64,000 nt of DNA, from the NCBI RefSeq assembly GCF_001513955.1, contig NZ_KQ948144.1:1343041-1407040 (forward strand), given 5' to 3'. The position numbers were made by a program, and so were the translations under genes. The first letter of the stretch is position 1. Each line of letters starts with the position of its first letter. A model generated the notes under the pieces. It saw only the letters and a list, made by a program, of their open reading frames with translations, made no database searches and was not told where the DNA came from. The stretch comes from Streptomyces pseudovenezuelae (GTDB taxonomy: Bacteria; Actinomycetota; Actinomycetes; Streptomycetales; Streptomycetaceae). Positions 45,796 to 53,901 of this stretch are shown in pieces.

Positions 45796-46595
45796 ATGAC
45801 GCCTTCTCCCGCAGGTCTCATCATCTCCCCGTGCACGGTGCTCACGCACGACGATCAAGAGCGGGTCGGGTTCACGCAGGACGCGGCGATCGTCGTACGG
45901 GACGGTGTCGTCGCGTCGGTGACCAGCAGCGCGCGGGCCGCGGAACTGCCCGCCGTGGAACGCATCGACGCGCGGGGGCAGATCGCCCTTCCCGGGCTCG
46001 TCAACTGCCACACCCACGCGCCCATGGTCGCCCTGCGCGGGATCGCCGAGGACCTGCCGACCGAGGAGTGGTTCAACGACGTCGTCTGGCCGATCGAGTC
46101 CAACCTCACCGAGAAGGACGTGGAGTTGGGGGCCCGGCTCGCCTGCGCCTAGATGATCCGGGGCGGGGTCACCTGCTTCGCCGACCACTACTTCTCGATG
46201 GACGCCGTCGCCGCGGTCGTCGAGGAGTGCGGCATCCGCGCGCACCTCGGACAGGCCCACTTCTCCTCGCAGGGGCCCCAAGGGCGGGAGGATTCCCTGG
46301 AGTTCGCGCTACGGCAGCGCGGCGCCGCCGGTGGCCGCATCACCACCGCCCTCGCCCCGCACGCGAGACGGTCCGGGTCTCCCCGTCCGCCGCCGACCAC
46401 GACCCCGCCCGCTTCCCCGGCCCCGACCGCCTCGACCTGCCCCGGGACGCCTCCGGGCTCCTCGCCCTCGGCCAGTGCATCCACTGCTGCCCGGGCGTCC
46501 CGCCGGCCCGCGCCTAGACCGAGATCGCCCTGGCGACCCGCCGGCTGCTCGCGCCGCGGGTGTCGTCCGGAAGGAATCTCCCGCGTCACCGATGA
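45796..46595 (+). pseudogene. Chimeric pseudogene: amidohydrolase remnant joined to a cytochrome P450 C-terminal remnant
   Basis: The first 118 codons encode the N-terminus of an amidohydrolase of the SAH/MTA-deaminase type (PGLVNCHTHAPMVALRGIAEDLPTEEW). TAG 46150-46152 interrupts it where relatives have glutamate (LACA-stop-MIRGGVT). The frame then continues to TTALAPHA near 46364. There the sequence switches, in another frame, to ETVRVSPSAADHDPARFPGPDRLDL, which is a cytochrome P450 C-terminal region. Its heme-binding loop is degenerate (LALGQCIHCCPG for the usual F-G-x-G-x-H-x-C-x-G) and a second TAG (46515-46517) again replaces a glutamate before TEIALATRRLL. The last in-frame stop is at 46593-46595. 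Neither part can be active. Confidence 0.85.
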
Positions 46596-46652
46596 GTTCC
46601 GCTCCTCCCCGCGGTCACCACCCCGAACGGACCGTCGTACAGGAGGGACCCC

Positions 46653-47342
46653 ATGGCGCTTCCGGAGATCGTCACGCGGGACGAATGGCGCGCGGCGCGC
46701 GCGGAGTTGCTGGTCAGGGAGAAGGCGGCCACGCGTGCGCGGGACGCCCTCAACGCCGAGCGGCGCGGACTGCCCATGGTCGAGGTGGAGCAGGAGTACG
46801 TCTTCGAGGGCGGCGACGGCAAGGCCACCCTGCTCGACCTCTTCGAGGGGCGCGGCCAGCTCGTCGTCTACCACTTCATGTTCGCGCCGGAGTGGGACGC
46901 GGGCTGCCGCAGCTGCTCCGCGTTCCTGGACCAGATCGGGCATCTCGCCCATCTGAAGGCACGCGGGACGACGTTCGCGGCCGTGTCGAGAGCGCCGTAC
47001 ACGAAAATCCTGCCGTTCAAGGCGCGGATGGGATGGACCCTGCCCTGGTACTCGTCCTACGGCGGTGACTTCAACCACGACTTCGAGGCCACCCTGGAGA
47101 TCGACGGGGAGCTGGCCGAGCGGCCCGGCGTGAGCTGCTTCCTGCGCGACCGCGACCGGGTCTTTCACACCTACTCGACCTATGAGCGCGGCCTCGACGG
47201 ACTCGGCTCGACCACCAGCTTCCTCGACCTCACGGCGCTGGGCCGGCAGGAGGAGTGGGAGGAACCCAAGGGGCGCGCGTCCGCTCTCGGCGCGCCCGCA
47301 GGCAGCGTACGCATCAGGTATCACGATGAGTACGAGGACTGA
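46653..47342 (+). CDS. DUF899 family thioredoxin-fold protein
   Basis: A 229-residue protein with AGGAGG upstream. The N-terminus PEIVTRDEWRAARAELLVREKAATRARDALNAERRGLPMV is typical of DUF899. A thioredoxin-like core follows, with FMFAPEWDAGCRSCSAFLDQIGHL holding a C-x2-C pair in the place of a peroxiredoxin/thioredoxin active site, and later YSSYGGDFNHDFEAT. Substrates are unknown; some annotations call these dithiol-disulfide isomerases. It lies 57 bp after the chimeric pseudogene and is independent of it. Confidence 0.9.
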   Translation: MALPEIVTRDEWRAARAELLVREKAATRARDALNAERRGLPMVEVEQEYVFEGGDGKATLLDLFEGRGQLVVYHFMFAPEWDAGCRSCSAFLDQIGHLAHLKARGTTFAAVSRAPYTKILPFKARMGWTLPWYSSYGGDFNHDFEATLEIDGELAERPGVSCFLRDRDRVFHTYSTYERGLDGLGSTTSFLDLTALGRQEEWEEPKGRASALGAPAGSVRIRYHDEYED

Positions 47343-47511
47343 CACAAAGAGCGACAGATGTGACCGTTGAGTAATCGAACTCTCACGCTTCGCGCTGAAC
47401 CCGTGTCAACTACGTCTCAGTACGGCAACTCACCGAGGCTTTCGGGCTCCGGAAGGCGTTAACTCCTACAAGTGCTCCTACGGGTGAGTACACGCTTTCT
47501 GGAGGTGCAGG

Positions 47512-47700
47512 GTGGTGAACGGGCGAACAGTGCTCGAACGCTTTCCCGCTGGCGGGCCGCGTGGATCGTGGCCGGCGGAGGAGTTCGCGCAGGCGAGGCG
47601 TCTTGAGGGGCTGCCGGCGGAGGTCGTCATGGACCTGGCGACCGACACGTTCCTGGTGATCGTCCGCAGTGGCGAGGCAGCGGCCGACGCCCTCGCATGA
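47512..47700 (+). CDS. Small conserved-looking protein of unknown function
   Basis: A 62-residue protein with consecutive GTG codons (47512 and 47515) and GGAGG six nucleotides before the first. The sequence has polar and acidic residues and a short hydrophobic block (VVMDLATDTFLVIV), with no signal or membrane helix. I think similar short proteins occur in other Streptomyces, but I do not know a role. It has a 169-bp upstream gap and ends 2 bp from the end of the convergent ABC exporter gene. Confidence 0.7.
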   Translation: MVNGRTVLERFPAGGPRGSWPAEEFAQARRLEGLPAEVVMDLATDTFLVIVRSGEAAADALA

Positions 47701-47702
47701 GG

Positions 47703-49646
47703 TCAGCCCGCCTCCTTGGCGGGCACCTTTGCCGTGAACTGCTCAGCCTGGAGCGAGTAGAGCTCCGCGTACACGCCACCGGAGGCCAGGAGCTCGTCGG
47801 GCGTGCCCGACTCCACGAGCCGGCCCTGTTCCAGGACGTGCACCAGATCGGCGTGGCGTACGGACGCCAGCCGGTGAGTGATCAGGATGACCGTCTGGCC
47901 GGTGCCGGCCAGCGCGCGGATCTTCTCGAAGACCTCCAGCTCGGCCCGGGCGTCCAGGGCGGCCGTCGGCTCGTCCACGATCAGGATGTGGCCCCGCCGG
48001 TAGGCGGCCCGGGCGATCCCGAGCCGTTGCCACTGCCCGCCCGACAGCTCGTGCCCGCCGCTGAAGTTGCGGGCCAGCAGCGTGTCCAGGCCGCGAGGCA
48101 GATCGGCCAGCACCTCCCCGGCCCCGGCCTCCGCGACCGCGCCGGACACCCGCTCGTCGGTCAGCGGCGCCGACGAACGGCCCACCGCCACATTGACGCG
48201 GGCGGTGAACGGCCACCGCTTGAAGTCCTGGGCGACCATCGCGACCCGCTCGGCGAGCAGCCGCCGGTCCGCGTGCGCCGCGTCGACGTCGTCCCACAGG
48301 ATCCGGCCCCGGTCGGGGGCGTACAGTCCCGCGAGCAGCTTCACCAGGGTGGTCTTGCCCGAGCCGTTCTCGCCGACCAGCGCGACGATCTTGCCGAGCG
48401 GCAGGGTGAGCGTCACGTCGTCGAGCGCGGGGCGGGCGGTGTCACCCGGGTAGCCGAAGGTGACGTTCTCGAAGCGGATCTCGCGCGGATCGTCCGGGAG
48501 CGCGGTCCCGCCCACCGGGATCGCCCACTTGGACGCCTCCTCGTAGAGCCGCTGGAGGTCGCCGACGAACAGGGCCTCCTCGTGCAGCGCGTTCATCTCG
48601 ACGACCAGGGTGTTCAGGCTCTGTGAGCCGGTGCGGACGGCGATCACGGCTGTTCCGGCCACCGACAGGGCCATCGCGCCCCCCAGCAGCAGCCCGCCGA
48701 GAGTCGCGTACGTCGCCACCGTCGCCAGGCCCGTCCAGGCCGCCGCGATCAGCCCGGTGCGGGCCGCGAGCCGGGCCAGCCGGGCCTGCTCCGCCTCCGC
48801 CGTCTCGGCCATCGCGCGATAGTGCCTGAGCAGGAACGGGCCCACCCCGTGGACCCGGATCTCCGGCGCCGACTCCGGCTCGATCAAAAGGGCGCCGAGC
48901 AGCCGGCCCGCCCGCACGTGCTGCACCCAGGTGTGGAAGGACTCGTACTGGCGGCGCGCGATCGTCAGCGCGCCCCAGCCGCTCGGGATCGTCATCGTGA
49001 CCAGCAGCGGCAGCAGCGCGGGGTGCAGCACGGTCAGCACGCCCGCCGCCGCGATCAGCGAGATCATCGCGTTCACCACTCGGGTCGCGAACGAGATCAT
49101 GCGGCGGGCCGAGGTGGCGCCGTACTGCGCGGTGTCCAGCAGCTTGTGGAAGGCGTGGTCCTCGATCGCGGCCAGCTCCACGGTGGCCGCCCGCTCCAGG
49201 TACCGCTCGGTCGCCACCCGCTCGACCTTGGGCTCCAGGCGTCCGGTGGCGTACGTGGACGCCGCCCGCAACACCGCTCCCACGAGCATGACGGCGGCCA
49301 TCGTCACCAGCGCGGGCACGGCACCCCGCAGCCGGTCCTCCAGCGCGCCCCCGCTGATCAGCCGCCCCAGCACACTGTTGACCGCGAGCAGGCTCACGGC
49401 CTGCGTCAGACCCCGGCAGACCTCGGCGACCAGCACGATCCGCGCGGCCTGCCGGTCGGCCTGCCAGGCCAGCCGCAGGCTGCCCGACAGCAGCGCCGGC
49501 AACCGCCCCACCATGGCCCGGAACCCCAGCTCCAGGAACGCGTCGGAGTGCGAGTTCCACCCCGTGTCGTAGCGCAGCGGTCCCCCGAAGAGCAGCCGCT
49601 CCGACTCGGAGACCCCGGGTTGCTCGGCGTTCGGCTGTTTCCCCAC
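47703..49646 (-). CDS. ABC exporter, fused permease and ATPase
   Basis: A 647-residue half-transporter. The N-terminal 330 residues include about six membrane segments (VPALVTMAAVMLVGAVLRAAS, MISLIAAAGVLTVLHPALLPLLVTM, GLLLGGAMALSVAGTAVIAV). The ATPase domain has Walker A VGENGSGKTT, a Q-loop VAQDFKRWPFTARVN, signature LSGGQWQRLGIARAA, Walker B ILIVDEPTAALD and H-loop ILITHRLASVR. The Q-loop FKRWPFTARVNVAVG and the LERAATVELAAIEDHAFHKLLD helix suggest the peptide/lantibiotic or drug exporter branch. Start GTG 49646 has GGGGGAGG six nucleotides upstream. No precursor peptide gene is evident next to it. Confidence 0.92.
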   Translation of the reverse strand: MGKQPNAEQPGVSESERLLFGGPLRYDTGWNSHSDAFLELGFRAMVGRLPALLSGSLRLAWQADRQAARIVLVAEVCRGLTQAVSLLAVNSVLGRLISGGALEDRLRGAVPALVTMAAVMLVGAVLRAASTYATGRLEPKVERVATERYLERAATVELAAIEDHAFHKLLDTAQYGATSARRMISFATRVVNAMISLIAAAGVLTVLHPALLPLLVTMTIPSGWGALTIARRQYESFHTWVQHVRAGRLLGALLIEPESAPEIRVHGVGPFLLRHYRAMAETAEAEQARLARLAARTGLIAAAWTGLATVATYATLGGLLLGGAMALSVAGTAVIAVRTGSQSLNTLVVEMNALHEEALFVGDLQRLYEEASKWAIPVGGTALPDDPREIRFENVTFGYPGDTARPALDDVTLTLPLGKIVALVGENGSGKTTLVKLLAGLYAPDRGRILWDDVDAAHADRRLLAERVAMVAQDFKRWPFTARVNVAVGRSSAPLTDERVSGAVAEAGAGEVLADLPRGLDTLLARNFSGGHELSGGQWQRLGIARAAYRRGHILIVDEPTAALDARAELEVFEKIRALAGTGQTVILITHRLASVRHADLVHVLEQGRLVESGTPDELLASGGVYAELYSLQAEQFTAKVPAKEAG

Positions 49647-49816
49647 CGTGGACCTCCCCCGATCGCTGGACGGGGGCAACTATGGCGGGGCGGACTGGTC
49701 GGGGGCAGGGCGCAGAGGGAATTACGGGCAGCGCGCGGGCGCACACCTTCGGGGCTGTGCCGATGTGCGGCTCCGCCGCGTGGGCGCGACCAGCCCTCGC
49801 GGGCCCGCCCCCGCGG

Positions 49817-50263
49817 CTAACCGGCTGAGCTGACCGGCCGGGACCAGTTGGGCGTCGTCCCCGTCAGCCGGCACAACGCCAGGTACAGCGGTATCGGCGG
49901 CGTGTACGGCAGGGTCCCCGTGCCCCGACGCACAAGAGAGGGCACCACCGGGGCGTCCGGAACAACCGCCCCGGTGGCGTACTGGGCAGGCCTGGGCCAC
50001 TCGAGCGCGTAGTCGGAGTCGGCGGGAACGAGCCACCACCAGTGCGTGGCATCGGCGTACACGCACCCGACCCGTGGCAGCCGGGACACCAGTTCCCGGC
50101 CCAGCGGCGCCGGCACCCCCACCGCGTCGCAGCCCAGCGGCACCGTCATCCCCTCGGGCACGGCCAGCTTGTACGGCGTCCCCGGCGTCCGCAGCCCACG
50201 TCCGAGGCGGACCAGCGTGTCCAGGGTCAGCACCTGGCCGCCGGACCCGCTGCTCACGCCCAT
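49817..50263 (-). CDS. Small protein of unknown function coupled to an HATPase regulator gene
   Basis: A 148-residue protein with no recognised domain; it has GRGLRTPGTPYKLAVPEGMTVPLGCDAVGVP near the start, a tryptophan-rich centre (YADATHWWWLVPADSDYALEWP) and a proline-rich end. Proteins of this kind commonly sit next to HATPase regulator genes in Streptomyces. The start is ATG 50263, overlapping the upstream gene by 10 bp; GTG 50257, two codons later, would give a GTGA overlap and is equally possible. Either way translation is coupled to the HATPase gene. Confidence 0.72.
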   Translation of the reverse strand: MGVSSGSGGQVLTLDTLVRLGRGLRTPGTPYKLAVPEGMTVPLGCDAVGVPAPLGRELVSRLPRVGCVYADATHWWWLVPADSDYALEWPRPAQYATGAVVPDAPVVPSLVRRGTGTLPYTPPIPLYLALCRLTGTTPNWSRPVSSAG

Positions 50264-50916
50264 GCGCCCGCGCCCCCCGCTCCGTGCTCGCGAGCATCCC
50301 CCTCGGGCGTCGCTCTGTGGTGCTCCTCGGCCTCGTCGCCCTGACCCGGCTCCCCCGAGGGAACCGGCTTGGGGCGGGCCCCCCAGCCCAGGTCGTTGCG
50401 CGGGCCGGTGTCCGCGCGGGGCTCGTCCGCCTTGCGCGGCAGCTCCGCCCAGACCAGCAGACCGGGACCGTGCTCGTGGGCGCCCCACGCGTGGCAGAGG
50501 GAGTCGACGAGGAGCAGTCCCCTCCCGTGCTCCTCTTCGCCGCGCTGCGGGGACGGATGCGGTTCACCCGGCGCGCAGCCCTCGTCACGTACGGCTATGC
50601 GCACCAGGTCGTCGTTGTCGTGCAGCTCGCAGACCACACGGCTGCTCGCGGTGTGCACGATGGCGTTGGTCACCAGCTCGGAGACCACCAGGGCAGCTGA
50701 GTCACAGGTGTCCTCGCAGACCGACCAATGGGTCAGTCGCGCCCTCGTCAGGCGTCTGGCCTGCGCGGGAGACCCCGGGTGCGCGGCCAGCTCGAAACGG
50801 AACCGGCGCCGGGCAGCGGCCCTGGAGAGGCCTGCTCCCGCGGCGGCACCGAGACCCTGGGGGCGGTCTTCGGCAGCGTCTGTTCCTAAGGGCGGGGACG
50901 GAATCACGCTTGCCAC
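50254..50916 (-). CDS. AbaA-type HATPase (anti-sigma-factor-like serine kinase domain) protein
   Basis: A 220-residue protein with a GHKL ATPase domain in the middle: ALVVSELVTNAIVHTAS (N box), VRIAVRDEGCAP (G1 box) and EEEHGRGLLLVDSLCHAWGAH (G2 box). The family includes anti-sigma factors of the SpoIIAB/RsbW type; in Streptomyces, copies located beside XRE and DUF397 genes belong to the whiJ/abaA-type regulatory sets. The ends are polar and unstructured. Start GTG 50916 is chosen; upstream in-frame codons to 50943 include only a TTG with no site. It diverges from the XRE regulator gene across a 249-bp region with two palindromes. Confidence 0.85.
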   Translation of the reverse strand: MASVIPSPPLGTDAAEDRPQGLGAAAGAGLSRAAARRRFRFELAAHPGSPAQARRLTRARLTHWSVCEDTCDSAALVVSELVTNAIVHTASSRVVCELHDNDDLVRIAVRDEGCAPGEPHPSPQRGEEEHGRGLLLVDSLCHAWGAHEHGPGLLVWAELPRKADEPRADTGPRNDLGWGARPKPVPSGEPGQGDEAEEHHRATPEGDAREHGAGGAGAWA

Positions 50917-50932
50917 TATCGCCCCGTCGTGA

Positions 50933-50968
50933 ACACTTGGCAAGTGTCACTCTGAAAAATGCAGAGTG
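50933..50968. promoter_or_regulatory. Two adjacent palindromes in the HATPase/XRE divergent promoter
   Basis: ACACTTGGCAAGTGT (50933-50947, 7-bp arms around one base) is immediately followed by CACTCTG (50948-50954) and CAGAGTG (50962-50968) with a 7-nt A-rich spacer. Both are plausible binding sites for the neighbouring XRE regulator and lie next to the HATPase start. Confidence 0.6.
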
Positions 50969-51165
50969 CTGTGTGACGCGGTAAGAGGCCGTGGCACACT
51001 GCTCGCAACAGCATGTCGAGCGGCGCCAGTTGGGATCACCGGAGATCCGTACGCAGCGGTATTCGTATCCGTACAGATCTTCGAATTAGGTCTTCGAATG
51101 GCGCCGCTGGCCTGTCAGCATGCTGGTGGCTGTGACGCCCGTACATGACTTCGTGGAGGTGGAGC

Positions 51166-52026
51166 GTGAGCGAACCGCGGTCCGCGCCGACGGTCGGCCA
51201 GGTCGTCCTCGGTCGGCGCCTGCTGGACCTGCGGGAACGCGCCGGGCTCAAGCGTGAGGAGGCCGCCCGCATCCTCCGGGTCGCCCCCGCCACCGTCCGC
51301 CGTATGGAGATGGCCGAGGTCGGGCTCAAGATCCCCTACCTCCAGCTGCTGCTGAAGGCCTACGGCGTCTCCGACCAGGAGGCCGAGGACTTCGTCCAGC
51401 TCGCCGAGGACGCCAACCGTCCCGGCTGGTGGCAGCGCTTCCACGACGTGCTGCCCGGCTGGTTCTCGATGCACGTCAGCCTGGAGGGCGCGGCCGCGCT
51501 CATCCGCGAGTACGAACCGCACTTCGTGCCCGGTCTGCTCCAGACCGAGGACTACGCGCGTGGCGTCCTGCGCTCGGGCGCCATCGGCCAGACCAGCCCC
51601 GAGGACATCGAGCGCCATGTGGCCCTGCGCATGGAACGGCAGGGACTGCTCACCCGTCAGGGCGCGCCCCGGCTGTGGGTGGTCATGGACGAGACCGTGC
51701 TGCGCCGCCCGGTGGGCGGCCCGGAGGTGATGCGTGCGCAGATCGACAAACTGCTCGAGGCGACGAAGCTGCCCAACGTGACGCTCCAGGTCGCCCCGTT
51801 CGCGAGCGGGCCGCACCCCGGCACGTACGGGCCCTTCGTGCTCTTCCGATTCGCCGTGCCCGAACTTCCGGACATGGTCTACAGCGAGTACCTGACCGGC
51901 GCGATCTATCTGGACGCGCGCGTAGAGGTGGCGACCCACCTCGAGGTCATGGACCGCATGGCGGCGCAGGCCGCTACGGCACATCGCACGAAGGAGATCC
52001 TCCGGGATCTCCGCAAGGAGCTGTGA
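51166..52026 (+). CDS. XRE-family regulator with DUF5753 domain (WhiJ-like)
   Basis: A 286-residue protein with an excellent GGAGG site before GTG 51166. Residues about 10-65 are an XRE helix-turn-helix (LGRRLLDLRERAGLKREEAARILRVAPATVRRMEMAEVG). The remaining 210 residues are DUF5753 (LEGAALIREYEPHFVPGLLQTEDYARGVLR, LTRQGAPRLWVVMDE, VTLQVAPFASGPHPGTYGPFVLFRF, VYSEYLTGAIYL). This is the WhiJ type, whose partner is a DUF397 protein. The DUF397 gene starts on the base after this gene's stop. The set probably controls developmental or secondary-metabolic genes. Confidence 0.92.
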   Translation: MSEPRSAPTVGQVVLGRRLLDLRERAGLKREEAARILRVAPATVRRMEMAEVGLKIPYLQLLLKAYGVSDQEAEDFVQLAEDANRPGWWQRFHDVLPGWFSMHVSLEGAAALIREYEPHFVPGLLQTEDYARGVLRSGAIGQTSPEDIERHVALRMERQGLLTRQGAPRLWVVMDETVLRRPVGGPEVMRAQIDKLLEATKLPNVTLQVAPFASGPHPGTYGPFVLFRFAVPELPDMVYSEYLTGAIYLDARVEVATHLEVMDRMAAQAATAHRTKEILRDLRKEL

Positions 52027-52281
52027 ATGAATCGCATCAAGCCCCGCCTCCGCGTCTACAACGGCATGCCCGCCCGGGAGCTGGGGAGCGAAGGCTGGCA
52101 CAAGCCGTGGAGCGGCGGCAACGGCGGCAACTGCCTGGAGGCGATGAAGCTCGCCGACGGCCGGATCGCCGTGCGCCAGTCCACCGACCCGGACGGACCG
52201 GCGCTGATCTACACCACCGACGAGATGACCGCGTTCATCGAGGGCGCGAAGGCGGGGGTGGCCGACTTCCTGCTCTCCTGA
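52027..52281 (+). CDS. DUF397 small protein, partner of the XRE/DUF5753 regulator
   Basis: An 84-residue DUF397 protein with WHKPWSGGNGGNCLEAMKLADGRIAVRQSTDPDGPALIYTTDEMTAFIEGAKAGVADFL, the complete family domain. In WhiJ-type pairs the DUF397 protein is thought to bind and antagonise the XRE regulator. Its ATG directly abuts the TGA of the XRE gene, so translation is coupled. In this case the fold is close to a typical single domain and there is no extra region. Confidence 0.93.
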   Translation: MNRIKPRLRVYNGMPARELGSEGWHKPWSGGNGGNCLEAMKLADGRIAVRQSTDPDGPALIYTTDEMTAFIEGAKAGVADFLLS

Positions 52282-52300
52282 CCTCGTTGCTCCCTTGCTG

Positions 52301-52326
52301 GGTAATCACTGCTGGTAATCACTGAT
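52301..52326 (+). repeat. Two tandem 13-mers
   Basis: GGTAATCACTGCT (52301-52313) is followed directly by GGTAATCACTGAT (52314-52326) in the gap between the DUF397 and MocR genes. Function unknown; it may be a replication slip or a binding site. Confidence 0.5.
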
Positions 52327-52344
52327 GAGCAAGCACTGACGGGT

Positions 52345-52379
52345 GGGGGGAGGGGCGGCAGCTGCTCGCCCCACCCCCC
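52345..52379. terminator. Bidirectional terminator between the DUF397 and MocR genes
   Basis: A 13-bp GC-rich stem with one mismatch (52345-52357 with 52367-52379) and a 9-nt loop lies between the two converging genes. Confidence 0.7.
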
Positions 52380-52388
52380 ATCCACGGT

Positions 52389-53855
52389 TCACGACCCCCG
52401 CGTCCCACTCGACGCCAACGCCCCGCACAGCGCCTCCAGCGCCGCCCCGTACGCATGCTCGGGAGGCGTCGCGTACCCCACGACCAGACCGTCGTCGGCC
52501 GGCATGTCCGTGTCCGGGTGGCGGAAATCCGCGAGCCCGTCGAGCGCCACTCCGTGCAGGGCCGCGGCCCCGAGGGCGGACCGCTCGGTGCCCGGCGGCA
52601 GTCGCAGCACCGCGTGCAGGCCCGCCGCCAGCCCGCTGACCTGCACGTGCGGCGCCCGCTCGGCCAGCGCGGCGACGAGCCGGTCCCGGCGATCGCGGTA
52701 CCTCTGCCGCATCCGCCGTACATGACGGTCGTAGGACCCGGAGACGATCAGGTCGGCGAGGGCCAGCTGGTCGAGCACGCTCGCCCAGGCCTCCCGCTCG
52801 CCCTTGGCCGCGAGCACGTCGCCGACGTACCGCTCGGGCAGCACCATCCACCCCAGCCGCACCGCGGGCGACAGGCTCTTGCTGACCGAGCCGATCAGGA
52901 CCACCTGCTCGGGATCGAGGCTCTGCAGGGCGCCGACGGGCTTGCGGTCGTAGCGGAACTCCCCGTCGTAGTCGTCCTCCAGCACCACCACGCCACGCGC
53001 GCGTGCCCGGTCGACCACCGCGGCCCGGCGCTCGGCGTGCAGCGGACCGCCGGTGGGGAACTGGTGTGCGGGCGTGAGTAGCACGGCCCGCTCGCGCGTC
53101 AACCGGTCGACGCGCGCCCCGTGTTCGTCGAGGGGGAGCGGCACGGTCCGTACGCCCTCGGCCGCGAGCAGCTGCCGGTGGAAGGGCAGTCCGTACGCCT
53201 CGACGGCGAGCGGACCGCGCAGGATCTGCCCGCTCCGACCCCCGAAGAGCAGACGCAGGGCGTGCGCGAATCCGGAGCAGACGACGATCCGGTCCGGTTC
53301 CGTCCGCACGCCGCGCGCGCGGGCGAGGTATGCCGCCAGGGCCGCTCGCAGCTCCGGCCGCCCGGCGGGGTCGCCGGGGCCGAAGACCTCGTTGGGGGCC
53401 TGCTGGAGGGCCCGGCGGTAGGAAGCGAGCCAGGCGGACCGGGGGAAGGAGGAGGCGTCCGGGGTGCCCTGGCGGAGGTCGTGCCGGGCGGGCCGGCCGC
53501 GGTGCGGGGCATCGGTGCGTGCGGAGGGTGCGGGTGCTGCGGGTGCTTTCGGGGGTACGGCGGAGTGCGGCGGCCGGGCCCGTTCGGCGACGCGGGTGCC
53601 GGAGCCCTGCCGGGCGGTGAGCCAGCCCTCGGCGACCAGTTCGGCGTAGGCGTCGGCCACGGTGTTGCGGGCGACGCCGAGGTCGGCGGCGAGCGAGCGG
53701 TACGGCGGCAGCCGGGTGCCCGGGGCGAGCCGCCCGCCGCGTACCGCGTCCCGCAGAGCCCTGATGAGCGCGGCCCGCCTGCTCCCCGGACCGGAGAGCT
53801 CCAGGTGCAGGTCGGAGCCGATCCGCTCCGCATAATTGACCCACGATTCTGCCAT
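52389..53855 (-). CDS. MocR/PdxR-family regulator (GntR helix-turn-helix plus aminotransferase domain)
   Basis: A 488-residue protein. Residues about 15-85 form a GntR winged helix (ALIRALRDAVRGGRLAPGTRLPPYRSLAADLGVARNTVADAYAELVAEGWL). From about 130 on it is an aminotransferase-class-I fold with the PLP lysine in GSVSKSLSPAVRLGW, and VVLEDDYDGEFRYDRKPVGALQ. MocR regulators sense PLP or a PLP-amino acid adduct. Start ATG 53855 has AGGG eight nucleotides upstream. It is divergent from the AhpD-like gene with 46 bp between the starts, so it probably controls that gene and itself. Confidence 0.92.
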   Translation of the reverse strand: MAESWVNYAERIGSDLHLELSGPGSRRAALIRALRDAVRGGRLAPGTRLPPYRSLAADLGVARNTVADAYAELVAEGWLTARQGSGTRVAERARPPHSAVPPKAPAAPAPSARTDAPHRGRPARHDLRQGTPDASSFPRSAWLASYRRALQQAPNEVFGPGDPAGRPELRAALAAYLARARGVRTEPDRIVVCSGFAHALRLLFGGRSGQILRGPLAVEAYGLPFHRQLLAAEGVRTVPLPLDEHGARVDRLTRERAVLLTPAHQFPTGGPLHAERRAAVVDRARARGVVVLEDDYDGEFRYDRKPVGALQSLDPEQVVLIGSVSKSLSPAVRLGWMVLPERYVGDVLAAKGEREAWASVLDQLALADLIVSGSYDRHVRRMRQRYRDRRDRLVAALAERAPHVQVSGLAAGLHAVLRLPPGTERSALGAAALHGVALDGLADFRHPDTDMPADDGLVVGYATPPEHAYGAALEALCGALASSGTRGS

Positions 53856-53889
53856 GGAAATGCACCCTACAGCAGGTCTTTCCGGGCCG

Positions 53890-53901
53890 TAGATTGGTCA
53901 C
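53890..53901 (+). promoter_or_regulatory. Predicted -10 hexamer and leaderless start of the AhpD-like gene
   Basis: TAGATT (53890-53895) is followed by six nucleotides and ATG 53902, with no Shine-Dalgarno. The neighbouring sequence TTGACC at 53836 is too far upstream to serve as its -35. Confidence 0.45.

Noticed and set aside
50302-50984. Plus-strand frames through the HATPase gene
   Set aside because: They are arginine/proline-rich shadows; the minus strand carries the N, G1 and G2 boxes of the ATPase.
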